Counted from the stretch's first letter, positions 32,493-42,204 are shown. The stretch is 64,000 bases of DNA from VRUE01 sp963812335 (GCA_963812335.1 CAWEUU010000003.1:1-64000), one strand, 5' to 3'. The notes: a model not told the origin generated them from the sequence alone. Program-made: numbers and translations.

Positions 32493-33932
32493 TCAAGGCA
32501 CTTCGGCCAAACCGGGCACCCGCTTGATGCCCCTTCCCTCGAAGTACTCCCACTCCTGCTCGCCGAGCTCGGTCGAGGGCGCGTCGGCGTAGACCCACTC
32601 GCGCATGATCCGGTGCCAGTTGCGCTTCGCCCGCAGCTGGCCGAGCACCGCGACGACGCCGATTTCCATCCGCCGCCCCATCAGCTCGTCGGCCGGGATC
32701 GACTCGCGCCGCATCAGGTCGTAGTACTCGGATCGCGGGTCGTTGGTCGACTCGATGATCTTCATCACCCGCTTCGGCGTGATTTCGACCTCGCTGTCCT
32801 CGACGTACCAGCCGCCGACCGCGCGCATGTGGTCCATCAGCCGCTCGGCGTCGAGCTTCGACGGGTTCTTGATGAAGCCGAGCTCGTGCAGGGCCTCGCG
32901 GAAGCCTTCCGGGTCGTCGCGCGAGGCGGCGTCGAAGGCGCGCTGCTCGAGCACGATCTGCTCGCGGTCGAGCTTCTTGGTCATGCCGAAATCGAGAAAG
33001 GCGACGCGCCCGTCTTCCATCAGCAGGTAGTTGCCGGGGTGGGGATCGGCGTTGAAGTGCTGCAGGTTGAACATCGAGCCCAGGTTGCCGCGGAAGACGA
33101 TCTCGCCGAAGCGGCTGCGCTCCTCGTGCGGTAGCTCCTTGATCGCCTCGAAGCCGACCCCCTCGACGAACTCGGTGACGAGCACGCGGCGGCGCGAGAG
33201 CCGGGTCACCACTTCCGGCACGTAGACGAACGGGTGATCGCGGTAGGCGCGGGCGAAGGAGCGCTGGTTCTGCGCCTCGTACTCGTAGTCCAGCTCCTCC
33301 ATCACCCGCTCGCGGATCTCGTGCGCGATCGCCTTCGCGTCGAGCCCGGGGGCGAGGGCGCGGGCGAGGCGGACGATCGTGCCGGCGTTGCGCAGGTCGG
33401 CGTCGAGTGCCTCGGCGATCCCGGGGTACTGCACCTTGACCGCGACCCGGCGGCCGTCGAGCAGCTCGGCCCGGTGCACCTGGCCGATTGAGGCGGCGGC
33501 GAAGGCCTCCTGCTCGAAGGAGGCGAAGAGCTCGGCGACCGGCTCGCCGTCGTACTCCCCGAGCAGCACCTTCTCGACTTTCTCCCAGGGCATCGGTGGC
33601 GCCGAGGTGCGCAGCTTGGCGAGCTGCTCTTGGTAGATCTCGCGGTACTCGTCGGGGATGAACTCGGTGTCGATGAAGGAGGCGAACTGGCCGAGCTTCA
33701 TCGCCGCGCCCTTCATCTGGCCGAGCGCGCCGACCATCTTGATCGCCGTCTCGAGGTGGCGCTGCTCGAGTTTCTCCTTGCTTCCTTCGTCGGAGCGGGC
33801 GACGTTGGTCGCCTTGGTGCCGGCGTAGCGGGCGCCCTGCACGCCTACGATCGAGCCCAGCTTGGCGGAGCGGCGGAACCGCCCCTTCGGGATCTTGGCA
33901 TCTTCGGACACGTTCTCAGTATCCTCTCGCAT
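32493..33932 (-). CDS. ABC1/UbiB (AarF) family atypical kinase
   Basis: A 479-aa protein of the ADCK/UbiB family. It shows the KxGQ motif (AMKLGQFASFI), the Ala-rich loop (EQEAFAAASIGQVHRAEL), VAVKVQYPGI (Lys), EELDYEYEAQN, the catalytic NADPHPGNYLL and LDFGMTK. Homologues support quinone biosynthesis or lipid homeostasis. The ATG is 3 bp from the divergent rplY ATG, so the two promoters must overlap the coding sequences. Confidence 0.94.
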   Translation of the reverse strand: MREDTENVSEDAKIPKGRFRRSAKLGSIVGVQGARYAGTKATNVARSDEGSKEKLEQRHLETAIKMVGALGQMKGAAMKLGQFASFIDTEFIPDEYREIYQEQLAKLRTSAPPMPWEKVEKVLLGEYDGEPVAELFASFEQEAFAAASIGQVHRAELLDGRRVAVKVQYPGIAEALDADLRNAGTIVRLARALAPGLDAKAIAHEIRERVMEELDYEYEAQNQRSFARAYRDHPFVYVPEVVTRLSRRRVLVTEFVEGVGFEAIKELPHEERSRFGEIVFRGNLGSMFNLQHFNADPHPGNYLLMEDGRVAFLDFGMTKKLDREQIVLEQRAFDAASRDDPEGFREALHELGFIKNPSKLDAERLMDHMRAVGGWYVEDSEVEITPKRVMKIIESTNDPRSEYYDLMRRESIPADELMGRRMEIGVVAVLGQLRAKRNWHRIMREWVYADAPSTELGEQEWEYFEGRGIKRVPGLAEVP

Positions 33933-33935
33933 TCG

Positions 33936-34622
33936 ATGGCTCGCACCCGCGAAAAGCTCAAGGCCGCTCCACGCACGGATTTCGGCTCGCGCAGCGCCCG
34001 CCGCCTGCGCGGCGAGAAACTCGTCCCCGGCATCGTCTACGCCGGCGGTGAGGAGGCGCGCCCCTTCCAGGCGGTGGAGCGCGACGTGCGCACCGTGCTG
34101 GGTGGGGGCCAGGCTCTGTTCGACCTCGAGATCGAGGGCGGCAAGGCCGTACCGGTGGTAGTCAAGGAACAGCAGCTGCACCCGGTCAAGGGCGTGCTTC
34201 AGCACATCGACCTGCAGGAAGTGAAGCTCGACGAGGCGATCCAGGCCGAGGTCGCGATCGAGCTCGAGGGCACCGAGCTGGCGCCCGGCGTCAAAGAGGG
34301 CGGCGTGCTTGAGCACGTCACCCGCGAGATCCTCGTCGAAGCGCTGCCGACCGAGATCCCCGAGCGCCTCGTCGCCGACGTCTCCGCGATGGAGATCAAC
34401 GACACCGTGCAGCTCGCCACCCTGTCGCCCCCCGAGGGCGTGACCTTCGTCGCCGACGATCTCGAGGAGATCACGATCGCGACGCTCTCGCCGCCCCGCG
34501 TCGAGGAAGAGCCCGAGCCCGACGTCGAGGAGGAAACCGAGCTCGTCGGCGAGGAGGGCGAGGCCCCCGCGGAGGACGGCGAGGGCGAGGGCGGCGATTC
34601 GGACGACTCCGGCGGGGAGTAG
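33936..34622 (+). CDS. rplY: Ribosomal protein bL25 (CTC-type, general stress form)
   Basis: A 228-aa bL25/CTC protein binding 5S rRNA. The N-terminal L25 fold (DFGSRSARRLRGEKLVPGIVY, VKEQQLHPVKGVLQHIDLQEV) is followed by the TL5/CTC beta domain and a ~45-residue acidic tail. ATG 33936 is chosen; TATCCT (33920-33925) is 10 nt upstream. It sits 9 bp before pth, the widespread rplY-pth order. Confidence 0.95.
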   Translation: MARTREKLKAAPRTDFGSRSARRLRGEKLVPGIVYAGGEEARPFQAVERDVRTVLGGGQALFDLEIEGGKAVPVVVKEQQLHPVKGVLQHIDLQEVKLDEAIQAEVAIELEGTELAPGVKEGGVLEHVTREILVEALPTEIPERLVADVSAMEINDTVQLATLSPPEGVTFVADDLEEITIATLSPPRVEEEPEPDVEEETELVGEEGEAPAEDGEGEGGDSDDSGGE

Positions 34623-34631
34623 CCGGCAGCG

Positions 34632-35252
34632 ATGTCGATCTTCCGCCGCCGCGGCGACCGCGGCGAGGCGGAGCAGGGCGACCGCATCCTCATCGTCGGG
34701 CTCGGCAATCCGGGCGCCGAGCACGTCGGCAGCCGCCACAACGTCGGCTTCGAGGTTGGCGCCGAGCTCTCCCGCCGCTGGGATCTGCCGCGGGCGAAGA
34801 AGAAATTCGGCGGCCTGATTGCCGAGGGCCGCGTCCGGCCGGCCGGGCCCCGCGTCGCCGTCCTGCTGCCGCAGACCTACATGAACGCCTCCGGCGATTC
34901 GGCCGGGCCGGCGCGCGGCTCGCTGAGGGCGCCGCTCGACCGGGTCGTCGTCGTCCACGACGAGATCGACCTGCCCTTCGGCGAGGTGCAGAGCCGGATC
35001 GGCGGCGGCCTCGCCGGGCACAACGGGCTGAAGAGCCTCAAGCGTGGCCTCGGCGACGCCGGGTTCTGGCGGGTCCGGGTCGGCGTCGGCCGCCCCGACT
35101 CGACTGACCCCGAGATCGTCTCGCGCTACGTCCTCGGCCGCTTTCGCGAGCCGCGCGCCGAGGTCGAGGCACTCGTCGTCAGCGCCGCCGAGGAGACCGA
35201 GCGGCTCGTCGAGCGGCTCGACGAAATAGGCTCCGCCGCCGATGAGCGCTGA
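34632..35252 (+). CDS. pth: Peptidyl-tRNA hydrolase
   Basis: A 206-aa Pth recycling peptidyl-tRNA. Conserved residues: LIVGLGNPGAEHVGSRHNVGF (catalytic His), LLPQTYMNASGDS, VVVHDEIDLPFG and GGGLAGHNGLKSLKRGLG. A charged ~18-residue N-terminal extension (FRRRGDRGEAEQGD) precedes the fold. It overlaps the downstream enoyl-CoA hydratase gene by 11 bp. Confidence 0.96.
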   Translation: MSIFRRRGDRGEAEQGDRILIVGLGNPGAEHVGSRHNVGFEVGAELSRRWDLPRAKKKFGGLIAEGRVRPAGPRVAVLLPQTYMNASGDSAGPARGSLRAPLDRVVVVHDEIDLPFGEVQSRIGGGLAGHNGLKSLKRGLGDAGFWRVRVGVGRPDSTDPEIVSRYVLGRFREPRAEVEALVVSAAEETERLVERLDEIGSAADER

Positions 35253-35979
35253 CCCAACCGCCGAGCGGACCAGCTACGCAGTCGACGCGCAGGGGGTCGC
35301 CCTGCTGCGGCTCGAGCGACCCGAGGCGCGCAACGCGATCGACACGCGGATGCTCGAGGAGCTGCTTGCCGACCTCGCGGCGGCTCGCGAGGACGACGAC
35401 GCGAGGGTGCTCGTGCTCAGCTCCTCCGACCAGATGGGCTTCTCGGCCGGCGCTGACGTGCGCGAGCAGCTCGACGAGGAGGGCGCGGTGCGTCGCATGC
35501 AGCTCTTCGCCGACCTCTACGACGCGATCGTCGCCTTCCCCAAGCCGACCGTCGCCGCTTGCCACGGCGATGTCGTCGGCGGCGGCGCCGAGATCGCCGT
35601 CGCCTGCGATATGCGGGTAGGCGGCGCCAACCTGCGCATGCGCTTTCCCGGCGCCGCGCTCGGCGTCCCGGTCGGCCCGGCTCGCCTGGTCACCCTTTGC
35701 GGCCTCGCCGCCGCCAAGTACCTGCTCTTCAGCTCGCGCACGGTCGGCCCCGACGAGGCGCTGCGGCTGGGCCTGGTCAATCGCGTCGCGCCGACGGCGA
35801 AGACCGAGGAGGCGGCGCTGGAGCTGGCTGCGTCGGTGGCCGCCCACCCGCCCGAGGCGGTCGCGCGCCTGAAGCGCATGCTGCACGAGTGGGACGACGT
35901 CGAGGGGCGGTCCAAAGTCGAGGGTGTCGGGCAGGTGGAGTGGGCTCGTACCGGGCCGGGTTTACCGCAGGCAGACTGA
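35242..35979 (+). CDS. Enoyl-CoA hydratase/isomerase family protein
   Basis: A 245-aa crotonase-fold protein: LRLERPEARNAIDTRMLEEL, oxyanion-hole strands SAGADVREQ and CHGDVVGGGAEIAVACDMR. The usual catalytic Glu in GGGxE is seen in GGGAE; the second region (FPGAALGVPVGPARLV) lacks the common E-x4-P pattern, so hydratase activity is uncertain. It is translationally coupled to pth, an unusual partner. Confidence 0.9.
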   Translation: MSADPTAERTSYAVDAQGVALLRLERPEARNAIDTRMLEELLADLAAAREDDDARVLVLSSSDQMGFSAGADVREQLDEEGAVRRMQLFADLYDAIVAFPKPTVAACHGDVVGGGAEIAVACDMRVGGANLRMRFPGAALGVPVGPARLVTLCGLAAAKYLLFSSRTVGPDEALRLGLVNRVAPTAKTEEAALELAASVAAHPPEAVARLKRMLHEWDDVEGRSKVEGVGQVEWARTGPGLPQAD

Positions 35980-36005
35980 CGGTTGACTGACGTTGCTCGG
36001 GTCGC

Positions 36006-36104
36006 TCCCGGTAGGGGCTCCACTTAACTTTTTTTGAAGACACGGTGCGGTCGTCCGTGGGCGCTTTCGCAAAAAAAGTACAAGACGTTCCGCCCCTACC
36101 GGGA
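36006..36104. terminator. Symmetric bidirectional terminator region between convergent genes
   Basis: Perfect 13-bp arms TCCCGGTAGGGGC (36006-36018) and its complement (36092-36104). Inside them are a run of seven T (36029-36035) and a run of seven A (36071-36077). Each strand therefore reads the same 13-mer followed by a T-run, placed between the convergent enoyl-CoA hydratase and deacetylase genes. It probably ends both transcripts. Confidence 0.65.
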
Positions 36105-36109
36105 TCGAC

Positions 36110-36898
36110 CTACGCCCAGCTCGTTTGGTCCAAGGTCGTGGCGCTTGCGAAAAGGGTTGGGTTGGCCCGGATGTGGTCAGCCACCTGGTCGCAGCGCCCC
36201 ACCCACGACTGGGTGGTGGAGAGCTGGTTGAGGATGGTGGCCAGGTTGCTCTCGCCTAGCCAGGCCAGCAGTGGGAGGTGGAGGACTATTGCCATGAAGC
36301 TCTCCTCTTGCTCGGTCTTGTCGATCTCCTTGTTTAGGTATGTGGTGAAGGTGTCGGGGTCGATCTGGTCCGGGGCGCCGGTCATCTGCTCCCTTACCGG
36401 GTCGAGGCCGGGGAGCATCGCGGTGGCGTCTACGTGGCGCCACTGGAAAGGGAGGAGGGCTACTCCGTGCTCGATGCCTGCGCCTTCGCCAGCTGGGGAG
36501 GCGTAACGCAGGCCTGCCTCGCGCAGCAGCTCTGCTCCGCCCTCGCCCAGCTGGCCGCCCGGCGGGCGTAGGCCGGCTATCTCCAGGCCCAGCGCATTGA
36601 AGGCGTCGACGCCGTGGGCCAGGTTTTCGCTCTGCTCGACGGCGCTCAGCTCGCCCCACGACTCGTGCAGCCAGGTGTGGTAGGCGATCTCGTGGCCCGC
36701 GGCGGCGATTTCGCGCAGCGCTTCAGGGGCGAGCTCGGCATTGACGCCCTCGGCGAAGAAGGTCGCGGTCAGGTCGCGTTCGGCCAGCCGTTCAAGCAGC
36801 GCGGGCAGCGCCCCCGTTGCGCTCGACGCCTCGTCCACCCCGAGGTTGTCGAAGCTGAGGCAGAGAGCTCCGCGAGTGCCGCCGGGCCACTGCGCCAT
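36110..36898 (-). CDS. Polysaccharide deacetylase family protein
   Basis: A 262-aa NodB-fold protein: CLSFDNLG (usual TFDD; the second Asp is Asn here), EIAYHTWLHESW (H-x3-H metal motif), GLRPPGGQL (catalytic Arg/Pro loop) and a late LHLP motif (IVLHLPLLAW). Members remove acetyl groups from cell-wall glycans or act on cyclic imides (puuE/allantoinase-like). It has no signal peptide, which favours the cytosolic type. Four bp downstream of a membrane-protein gene. Confidence 0.88.
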   Translation of the reverse strand: MAQWPGGTRGALCLSFDNLGVDEASSATGALPALLERLAERDLTATFFAEGVNAELAPEALREIAAAGHEIAYHTWLHESWGELSAVEQSENLAHGVDAFNALGLEIAGLRPPGGQLGEGGAELLREAGLRYASPAGEGAGIEHGVALLPFQWRHVDATAMLPGLDPVREQMTGAPDQIDPDTFTTYLNKEIDKTEQEESFMAIVLHLPLLAWLGESNLATILNQLSTTQSWVGRCDQVADHIRANPTLFASATTLDQTSWA

Positions 36899-36902
36899 CG
36901 GC

Positions 36903-37430
36903 TCAGTCCTCCAGCAGCGCCGGGCTCCAGCGCCCTGGGTCGCGCCGCGCCTGCTCGCGCGCCCAGCGAAAGTGGTGCTGCGCCGAGGCGAGCAGGACCG
37001 GGAAGTTGAGCACCCCGGCGAGGGCGAAGCGGCGCGACCCCGGCTTGGTCTCGGTCAGCAGGCTGAGCGCGCTGGCGATACCCCAGGCCCAGAGCACGGC
37101 GTTGTACGTCGGCAGCTGCTCCTGGCTCAGGCCCTCTGCTTCGTCGAGCATCGGTAGGCCGCCGTGCAGCGACCAGGGCCACGCCTTGAAGTGGACAGCG
37201 ACGCCGGCCACGCCGATCCCGGCGTTGTAGGCGGAGAGGCGCTCGTTCCACCTGCCGCCACGGGCCGCGGCGAGCAGTCCGAGCGGGATCAGCCCCGACC
37301 AGAGCGCATAGGCCCCGCGGCGTCCCAGCTCCGGCTCGAAGACCAGCCCGACCCCGGCCCGGGTCTCGAACGCGTTGTGGGCGAAGAGGCCGAGGGTGGA
37401 GAGGGCCGCAAACGGACGACGGATTAGCAT
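36903..37430 (-). CDS. Four-TM membrane protein of unknown function
   Basis: A 175-aa protein with hydrophobic segments near residues 5-25, 40-60, 70-90 and 115-160, including LFAHNAFETRAGVGLVFEP and HGGLPMLDEAEGLS. I start at ATG 37430 because TAGGCT on the minus strand (37439-37444) lies 8 nt before it; an upstream ATG at 37454 shares its CATG with the mfd start codon. The family is not recognised. Confidence 0.65.
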   Translation of the reverse strand: MLIRRPFAALSTLGLFAHNAFETRAGVGLVFEPELGRRGAYALWSGLIPLGLLAAARGGRWNERLSAYNAGIGVAGVAVHFKAWPWSLHGGLPMLDEAEGLSQEQLPTYNAVLWAWGIASALSLLTETKPGSRRFALAGVLNFPVLLASAQHHFRWAREQARRDPGRWSPALLED

Positions 37431-37452
37431 CGAGGAGCAGCCTACCTCGCCC

Positions 37453-40400
37453 ATGTCCCTCCGCCCGTTACTCCAGATAGCCGCCGAGAACGAGCGCCTG
37501 CACGCGCTCGCGGGCGACGTGCGGGCGGCGCGCGGCGGCGAGCCGGTCGAGATCGGCGCCTCCTCGACCCTGCGTCCGCTGCTGCTCGCGACGCTGCTCG
37601 ACGACGACCGCGGCCTCGCCGGCCGCCCGGCGCTGCTGGTCAGCGCCGATGACCGCTCCGCCCGCGACCTCGCCGCCGAGCTGCGCGCCTATCTGGCGCC
37701 GCGCCGCGTCCGCTTCTACCCCTCGCGCGGCACCGGCTACGCCTCGCACGTGACGCCGCCGCCGCACCTGGTCGGGCTGCGGATCGACGCGCTGGACTCG
37801 CTGCGCGAAGTCGAGGACGCGGTTGTCGTCGCCTCCGCCACGGCGCTTGCCGAGGCCGTTCCCGACGCCTCGCTGCGGCCCGCCGGCTTCGCCCTGGAGC
37901 GCGGCGGCGAGGTCGACCTCGACCGTGCCGTCGGCGACCTCGCCGGCGCCGGCTACCAGCGGGTCGAGCAGGTCGAGGAGCGCGGCCAGTTCGCCGTCCG
38001 CGGCGGCATCCTCGATGTCTTCCCGGCGACCGAGGAGCGGGCGGTGCGGATCGAGCTGTTCGGCGACGAGATCGAGTCGATGCGCTGGTTCTCTACCTTC
38101 ACCCAGCGCTCGCTGGGCGATGCCGAGCGGGTCGAGCTGGCGCCCGCCGCCGAGCTCGATGCTGAGCATCGCGAGTTGGCCGAGCTGGCCGCGATGGAGG
38201 CCGAGGAAAAGGGGGAGGATGCCCCCAGCGCCGCCGAGGCGCTGCCGTTGGAGCATTTCGGCGCCCCGCTCGACCTGGTCCCTGAGGAGACCGCCGTGCT
38301 CCTCGCCGCCGCCGAGGAGATCGGCCCGGCGCTGCACGACCACTGGGAGGACGCGACTGCGGCGATGCACGCCGAGGACGCCCGCCGGCTCTACGTGGAC
38401 GTCGAGGCGCCGCTCGGTGCTCGCGCGGTGCTCAGCGTCGGCGGCGCGGGTGAGGACGACGAGGCCGCCTTCCGCGCCTCGCGCGCCGAGTCGCCGGCGC
38501 GCAGCGTCAGCGAGGCCGAGGGCGAGTTGGAGAAGCTGGTCCGCTCCGGCTACCGCACCGTCGTCGCCTTCGACAGTCGCGGCGAGGCGGAGCGCTCGCG
38601 CTACGGCCTCGACCGCCTCGACGCGAAGCTGCTCGAGGGTGGCAACCTCTCGCCCGAGCCCGGCCTGGCACTTGCCGAGGCGCGGCTGCGCGAGGGCTTC
38701 GTCAGCCCCGAGCTGCGCCTCGCCGTCTTCCCGTTCCGGCGGCTCGTCCACCGCCGTCGCCGCGCCGACGGGCGCGAGCGTGCCGCCGGTCGCGGCCGTC
38801 TCGCCTTCAGCGACCTGCGGGTCGGCGACCACGTTGTTCACGAGGACCACGGCGTCGCCCGCTTCGCCGGCTTCGAGACGCGCGAGGTCGGCGGCATCAG
38901 TCGCGACTACCTCTACCTCGAATACAAGGGCGAGGACCGCGTCTACGTCCCCACCGACCAGCTGGCGAAGCTGAGCCGCTACGTCGGCGCCGGCGCCGAG
39001 CCGGCGCTCTCGGCGCTCGGCGGCAAGCGCTGGCAGAACATGAAGGCGCGCGCCCGCAAAGCTGCCGGCGCGCTGGCCGGCGAGCTACTCAACCTCTACG
39101 CGGAGCGGCGCGCCCGCAAGGGCCACGCATTCCCTCCCGACGGCGAGTGGCAGTTGACGATGGAGGCGGCCTTCCCCTACCGCGAGACCGCCGACCAGGT
39201 CGAGGCGATCGAGGCGGTCAAGGGCGACATGGAATCGGAGCAGCCGATGGACCGCCTGGTCTGCGGCGATGTCGGCTTCGGCAAGACCGAGGTGGCACTG
39301 CGGGCCGCGGCCAAGGCGGCTTCCGACGGCAAGCAGGTGATGATGTTGGCGCCGACGACGATCCTCGCCCAGCAGCACTTCGGCACCTTCCGCGAGCGGC
39401 TCGCCGAGCTTCCCTTCACGCTCGATTGGGTCTCGCGCCTGCGCAAGCCGGCCGAGGTGAAGGCGGTGCTGAAGCGTTTCGAGGCGGGCGAAGTCGACGT
39501 CCTTGTCGGCACCCACCGGCTGCTCTCGCGCGACGTGCGGGCCAAGGACATCGGCCTGCTGATCGTCGACGAGGAGCAGCGCTTCGGGGTCAAGCAGAAG
39601 GAGCTGCTGCGCCAGCTGAAGCTGAAAGTGGACGTGCTGGCGCTCTCGGCGACGCCGATCCCGCGCACGCTGCAGATGAGCCTTGCGGGGCTGCGCGACA
39701 TCTCGACGATCGAGACCCCGCCCGAAGGCCGCCGCCCGGTGCGCACCTACGTCGGCCCCTACGACGAGGACCTGGTGCAGCGGGCGATCGAGCGCGAGCT
39801 TGAGCGCGGCGGTCAGGCCTTCTTCCTGCACAACCGGATCGAGACCCTGCCCGAGGTCGCCGAGCAGATTCGCGGGTTGATCCCGAAGGCGCGCGTGATC
39901 GAAGCGCACGGGCAGATGGACGAGGGAGAGCTGGAGGAGACGATGATGCGCTTCCTGCGCGGCGAAGCCGACGTGCTGGCGACGACGACGATCATCGAGT
40001 CGGGGCTGGACATTCCCACTGCCAACACGCTGATCGTCGAGCGCGCCGACCGGCTCGGGCTGGCGCAGGCCTACCAGATCCGCGGCCGAGTCGGGCGCTC
40101 GCGCGAGCGCGCCTTCGCCTACATGCTCTATCCCTCGGCCGAGGCCCTGACGGAGGACGCCGCTGCCCGGCTGACGACGCTCGCCGACCACACCGAGCTC
40201 GGCTCGGGCTTCAAGATCGCGATGCGCGACCTCGACATCCGCGGCGCCGGTGACCTGCTCGGCGACGAGCAGTCCGGTCACGTCGCCGCAGTCGGCTTTG
40301 AGCTCTACTGCCAGATGATCGACGAGGCCGTGGCAGAGGTGGGCGCCGCTGCCGAGGGCGAGGAGCCGCCGGAGCCGCTGCGCTTCGACGTGCCTATCGA

Positions 40401-40842
40401 TGCCTACCTGCCAGCCTCCTATATTCCCTTTGAGGCGGCGAAGATCGATGTCCACCGCCGCATCGTCGCCGCCCGCGCTCCGGGCGACCTGCGGGCGATC
40501 GGCGACGAGCTCAACGACCGCTTCGGGCCACCCCCGCCGGAGGCGGAGAACCTGCTGGCGCTGCAGCGGGCGCGGATCGAGCTGCGCCTCGCGGGCGCGC
40601 GCAGCGTCGAACTGCGCGGCGGCAGGCTCAGCGTGGTCGGGGTCGAGCTCGACTCGGAGGGCGCCGGCAAGCTCGGGGAGCTGGTCGAGGGAGCGCTCTA
40701 CGAGTGGCGCGAGAAAACCGCCGCGGTACGCGTGCCCGACGAGCCCGAGCAGCGACTGGCCGCTGTGCTGGCGCTGGCGGGCGCCCTTCGCGAGGCCGGC
40801 CGCTCGCCAATGGTCGAAAAAGATATGCTTCCTGCTTCGTGA
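37453..40842 (+). CDS. mfd: Transcription-repair coupling factor (Mfd)
   Basis: A 1129-aa DNA translocase that removes stalled RNA polymerase and recruits UvrA. Domains: UvrB-like region (~1-300), CarD/RID RNA-polymerase-interacting domain (~450-515, LRVGDHVVHEDHGVARF), superfamily 2 helicase with Walker A GDVGFGKTEVAL (~605), DEEQRFG (~704), SATPIPRTLQMSL and motif VI region QIRGRVGRSRERAF, then the TRCF C-terminal domain. The stop overlaps the foldase GTG. A GAGGAG ~17 nt upstream of the ATG may act as its RBS. Confidence 0.97.
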   Translation: MSLRPLLQIAAENERLHALAGDVRAARGGEPVEIGASSTLRPLLLATLLDDDRGLAGRPALLVSADDRSARDLAAELRAYLAPRRVRFYPSRGTGYASHVTPPPHLVGLRIDALDSLREVEDAVVVASATALAEAVPDASLRPAGFALERGGEVDLDRAVGDLAGAGYQRVEQVEERGQFAVRGGILDVFPATEERAVRIELFGDEIESMRWFSTFTQRSLGDAERVELAPAAELDAEHRELAELAAMEAEEKGEDAPSAAEALPLEHFGAPLDLVPEETAVLLAAAEEIGPALHDHWEDATAAMHAEDARRLYVDVEAPLGARAVLSVGGAGEDDEAAFRASRAESPARSVSEAEGELEKLVRSGYRTVVAFDSRGEAERSRYGLDRLDAKLLEGGNLSPEPGLALAEARLREGFVSPELRLAVFPFRRLVHRRRRADGRERAAGRGRLAFSDLRVGDHVVHEDHGVARFAGFETREVGGISRDYLYLEYKGEDRVYVPTDQLAKLSRYVGAGAEPALSALGGKRWQNMKARARKAAGALAGELLNLYAERRARKGHAFPPDGEWQLTMEAAFPYRETADQVEAIEAVKGDMESEQPMDRLVCGDVGFGKTEVALRAAAKAASDGKQVMMLAPTTILAQQHFGTFRERLAELPFTLDWVSRLRKPAEVKAVLKRFEAGEVDVLVGTHRLLSRDVRAKDIGLLIVDEEQRFGVKQKELLRQLKLKVDVLALSATPIPRTLQMSLAGLRDISTIETPPEGRRPVRTYVGPYDEDLVQRAIERELERGGQAFFLHNRIETLPEVAEQIRGLIPKARVIEAHGQMDEGELEETMMRFLRGEADVLATTTIIESGLDIPTANTLIVERADRLGLAQAYQIRGRVGRSRERAFAYMLYPSAEALTEDAAARLTTLADHTELGSGFKIAMRDLDIRGAGDLLGDEQSGHVAAVGFELYCQMIDEAVAEVGAAAEGEEPPEPLRFDVPIDAYLPASYIPFEAAKIDVHRRIVAARAPGDLRAIGDELNDRFGPPPPEAENLLALQRARIELRLAGARSVELRGGRLSVVGVELDSEGAGKLGELVEGALYEWREKTAAVRVPDEPEQRLAAVLALAGALREAGRSPMVEKDMLPAS

Positions 40843-42190
40843 GTTCGGACCCGGGGAGGAAAGGGACACCTGGCAAGGGCGGGGGCGCTGGCGCTTCCGG
40901 CCCAGCTGCCGCACGCCGTCTCGGCCTGCTGGTCTTCGGCGCCGCCTTCGTCGTCCTCTTCGCGATCGTTGCGATAGCCGAGGGCGTCGGCAATCCGAGC
41001 GTTCCTTCAGGCAGCGTGGCCTTCGTCGAGGATGTGCCCGGCGACGGCGGCGACATCACCCAGGAGGCCTTCGATCACGCCCTCGAGTTGGCCGCCAAAC
41101 AGGGTGGCGAAAAAAAAGCGCCAAAACCGGGTGACGCGAAATACGAGGAACTGAAGGAAGCGGCGCTGAACGCGCTGTTCGAAGCGGCCTGGCTGGAGGG
41201 TGAGGCGGCCGAATGGGAGATCGAAGTCAGCGATGCCGAAATCGCCAAGGAAAAGAAAAAACTTAAGAAAGAAAGCTTCAAATCGGAGCAGGAATTCAAC
41301 GAATTCCTCAAAGAATCCGGCTTCACTCCCGCTGACGTCGACGAACGGGTCGAGCTACAGATCCTCAGCACCGAGCTGCAGGAACAGCTGAAAGAACAGG
41401 TCCCGGCGCCGAGCAAGGGAGAAATCGAGAACTACTACGAGGCGGCCAAGGCGACGCAGTTCACGCAGAAACCGACGCGGACCGTTCGTGTGGTCCTCAA
41501 CAAGAGCAAGAAGAAGGTCGAAGAAGCGCAGAAGGCGCTGGAAAAAGACGACTCGGACAAGAACTGGGAAAAGGTCGCGAAGAAGTTCTCTGAAGACCCG
41601 ACGTCGAAAGAAAACGGCGGCCTCAAAGAAGGCGTCCAGGAAGGCGTCGAAGAAGAACCGCTGGACGCCGACATCTTCGGCGCCGACGAGGGCCAGATCA
41701 CGGCCCGGTCAAGACCAAGCCGGCTACACGGTCTTCGAGGTCGAGGGCACGCACGCCGGAAGAAACGCAGGAGCTGAAAACGGTCGAAGGCCAGATCCAG
41801 GCGACCCTCGCCCAGCAGGCCGAACAGGACTACTTCGCCAGCTTCATCAGCAGCTTCACCTACACGTGGACCGGGCGCACCTTCTGCGCCGACGGCTACG
41901 TGACCGAACGCTGCAGCAACTTCAAGGGCAACGGGCACGCCGCCGCGGCGCCGCCGGCGTGCTACGAAGCCGACCCCAAAGGCGGCCCGCCGGATGCATG
42001 CCCGGCGCCTGTCAACCAGCTGGTGCCGGCTCTGCCGGGGAGCGTCAATCCGCTCGAACCGAAGGGCAAACCACTACCGCAGCGCCCGCGTCCGAAGGAA
42101 GAAGAAGGCGAAGAAGCCGCCGCCGGCCTCGAAGGCCTGCCGCCGGGCGCCCTGCCGCCCACCGAAGGCGCGCCACCTCCAGCCGAATAG
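40839..42190 (+). pseudogene. SurA/PrsA-type peptidyl-prolyl isomerase, exported (multiple frameshifts)
   Basis: A foldase of about 450 aa after correction. It has an N-terminal membrane anchor (RLGLLVFGAAFVVLFAIVAI), a long charged SurA_N-like helical domain, a parvulin rotamase segment (RVVLNKSKKKVEEA ... EDPTSKENGGLKEG) and a Pro-rich C-terminus. The frame breaks near 41701, 41719 and 41752; read across, these give ITGPVKTKAGYTVFEVEGTTPEE, as expected for the family. Uncorrected, the protein stops at 41777. The gene prefers GAA and AAA codons, unlike its neighbours. It is coupled to mfd (GTGA overlap). Sequencing indels or real decay are both possible. Confidence 0.8.
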
Positions 42191-42204
42191 ACGCGCGCCA
42201 TCGC

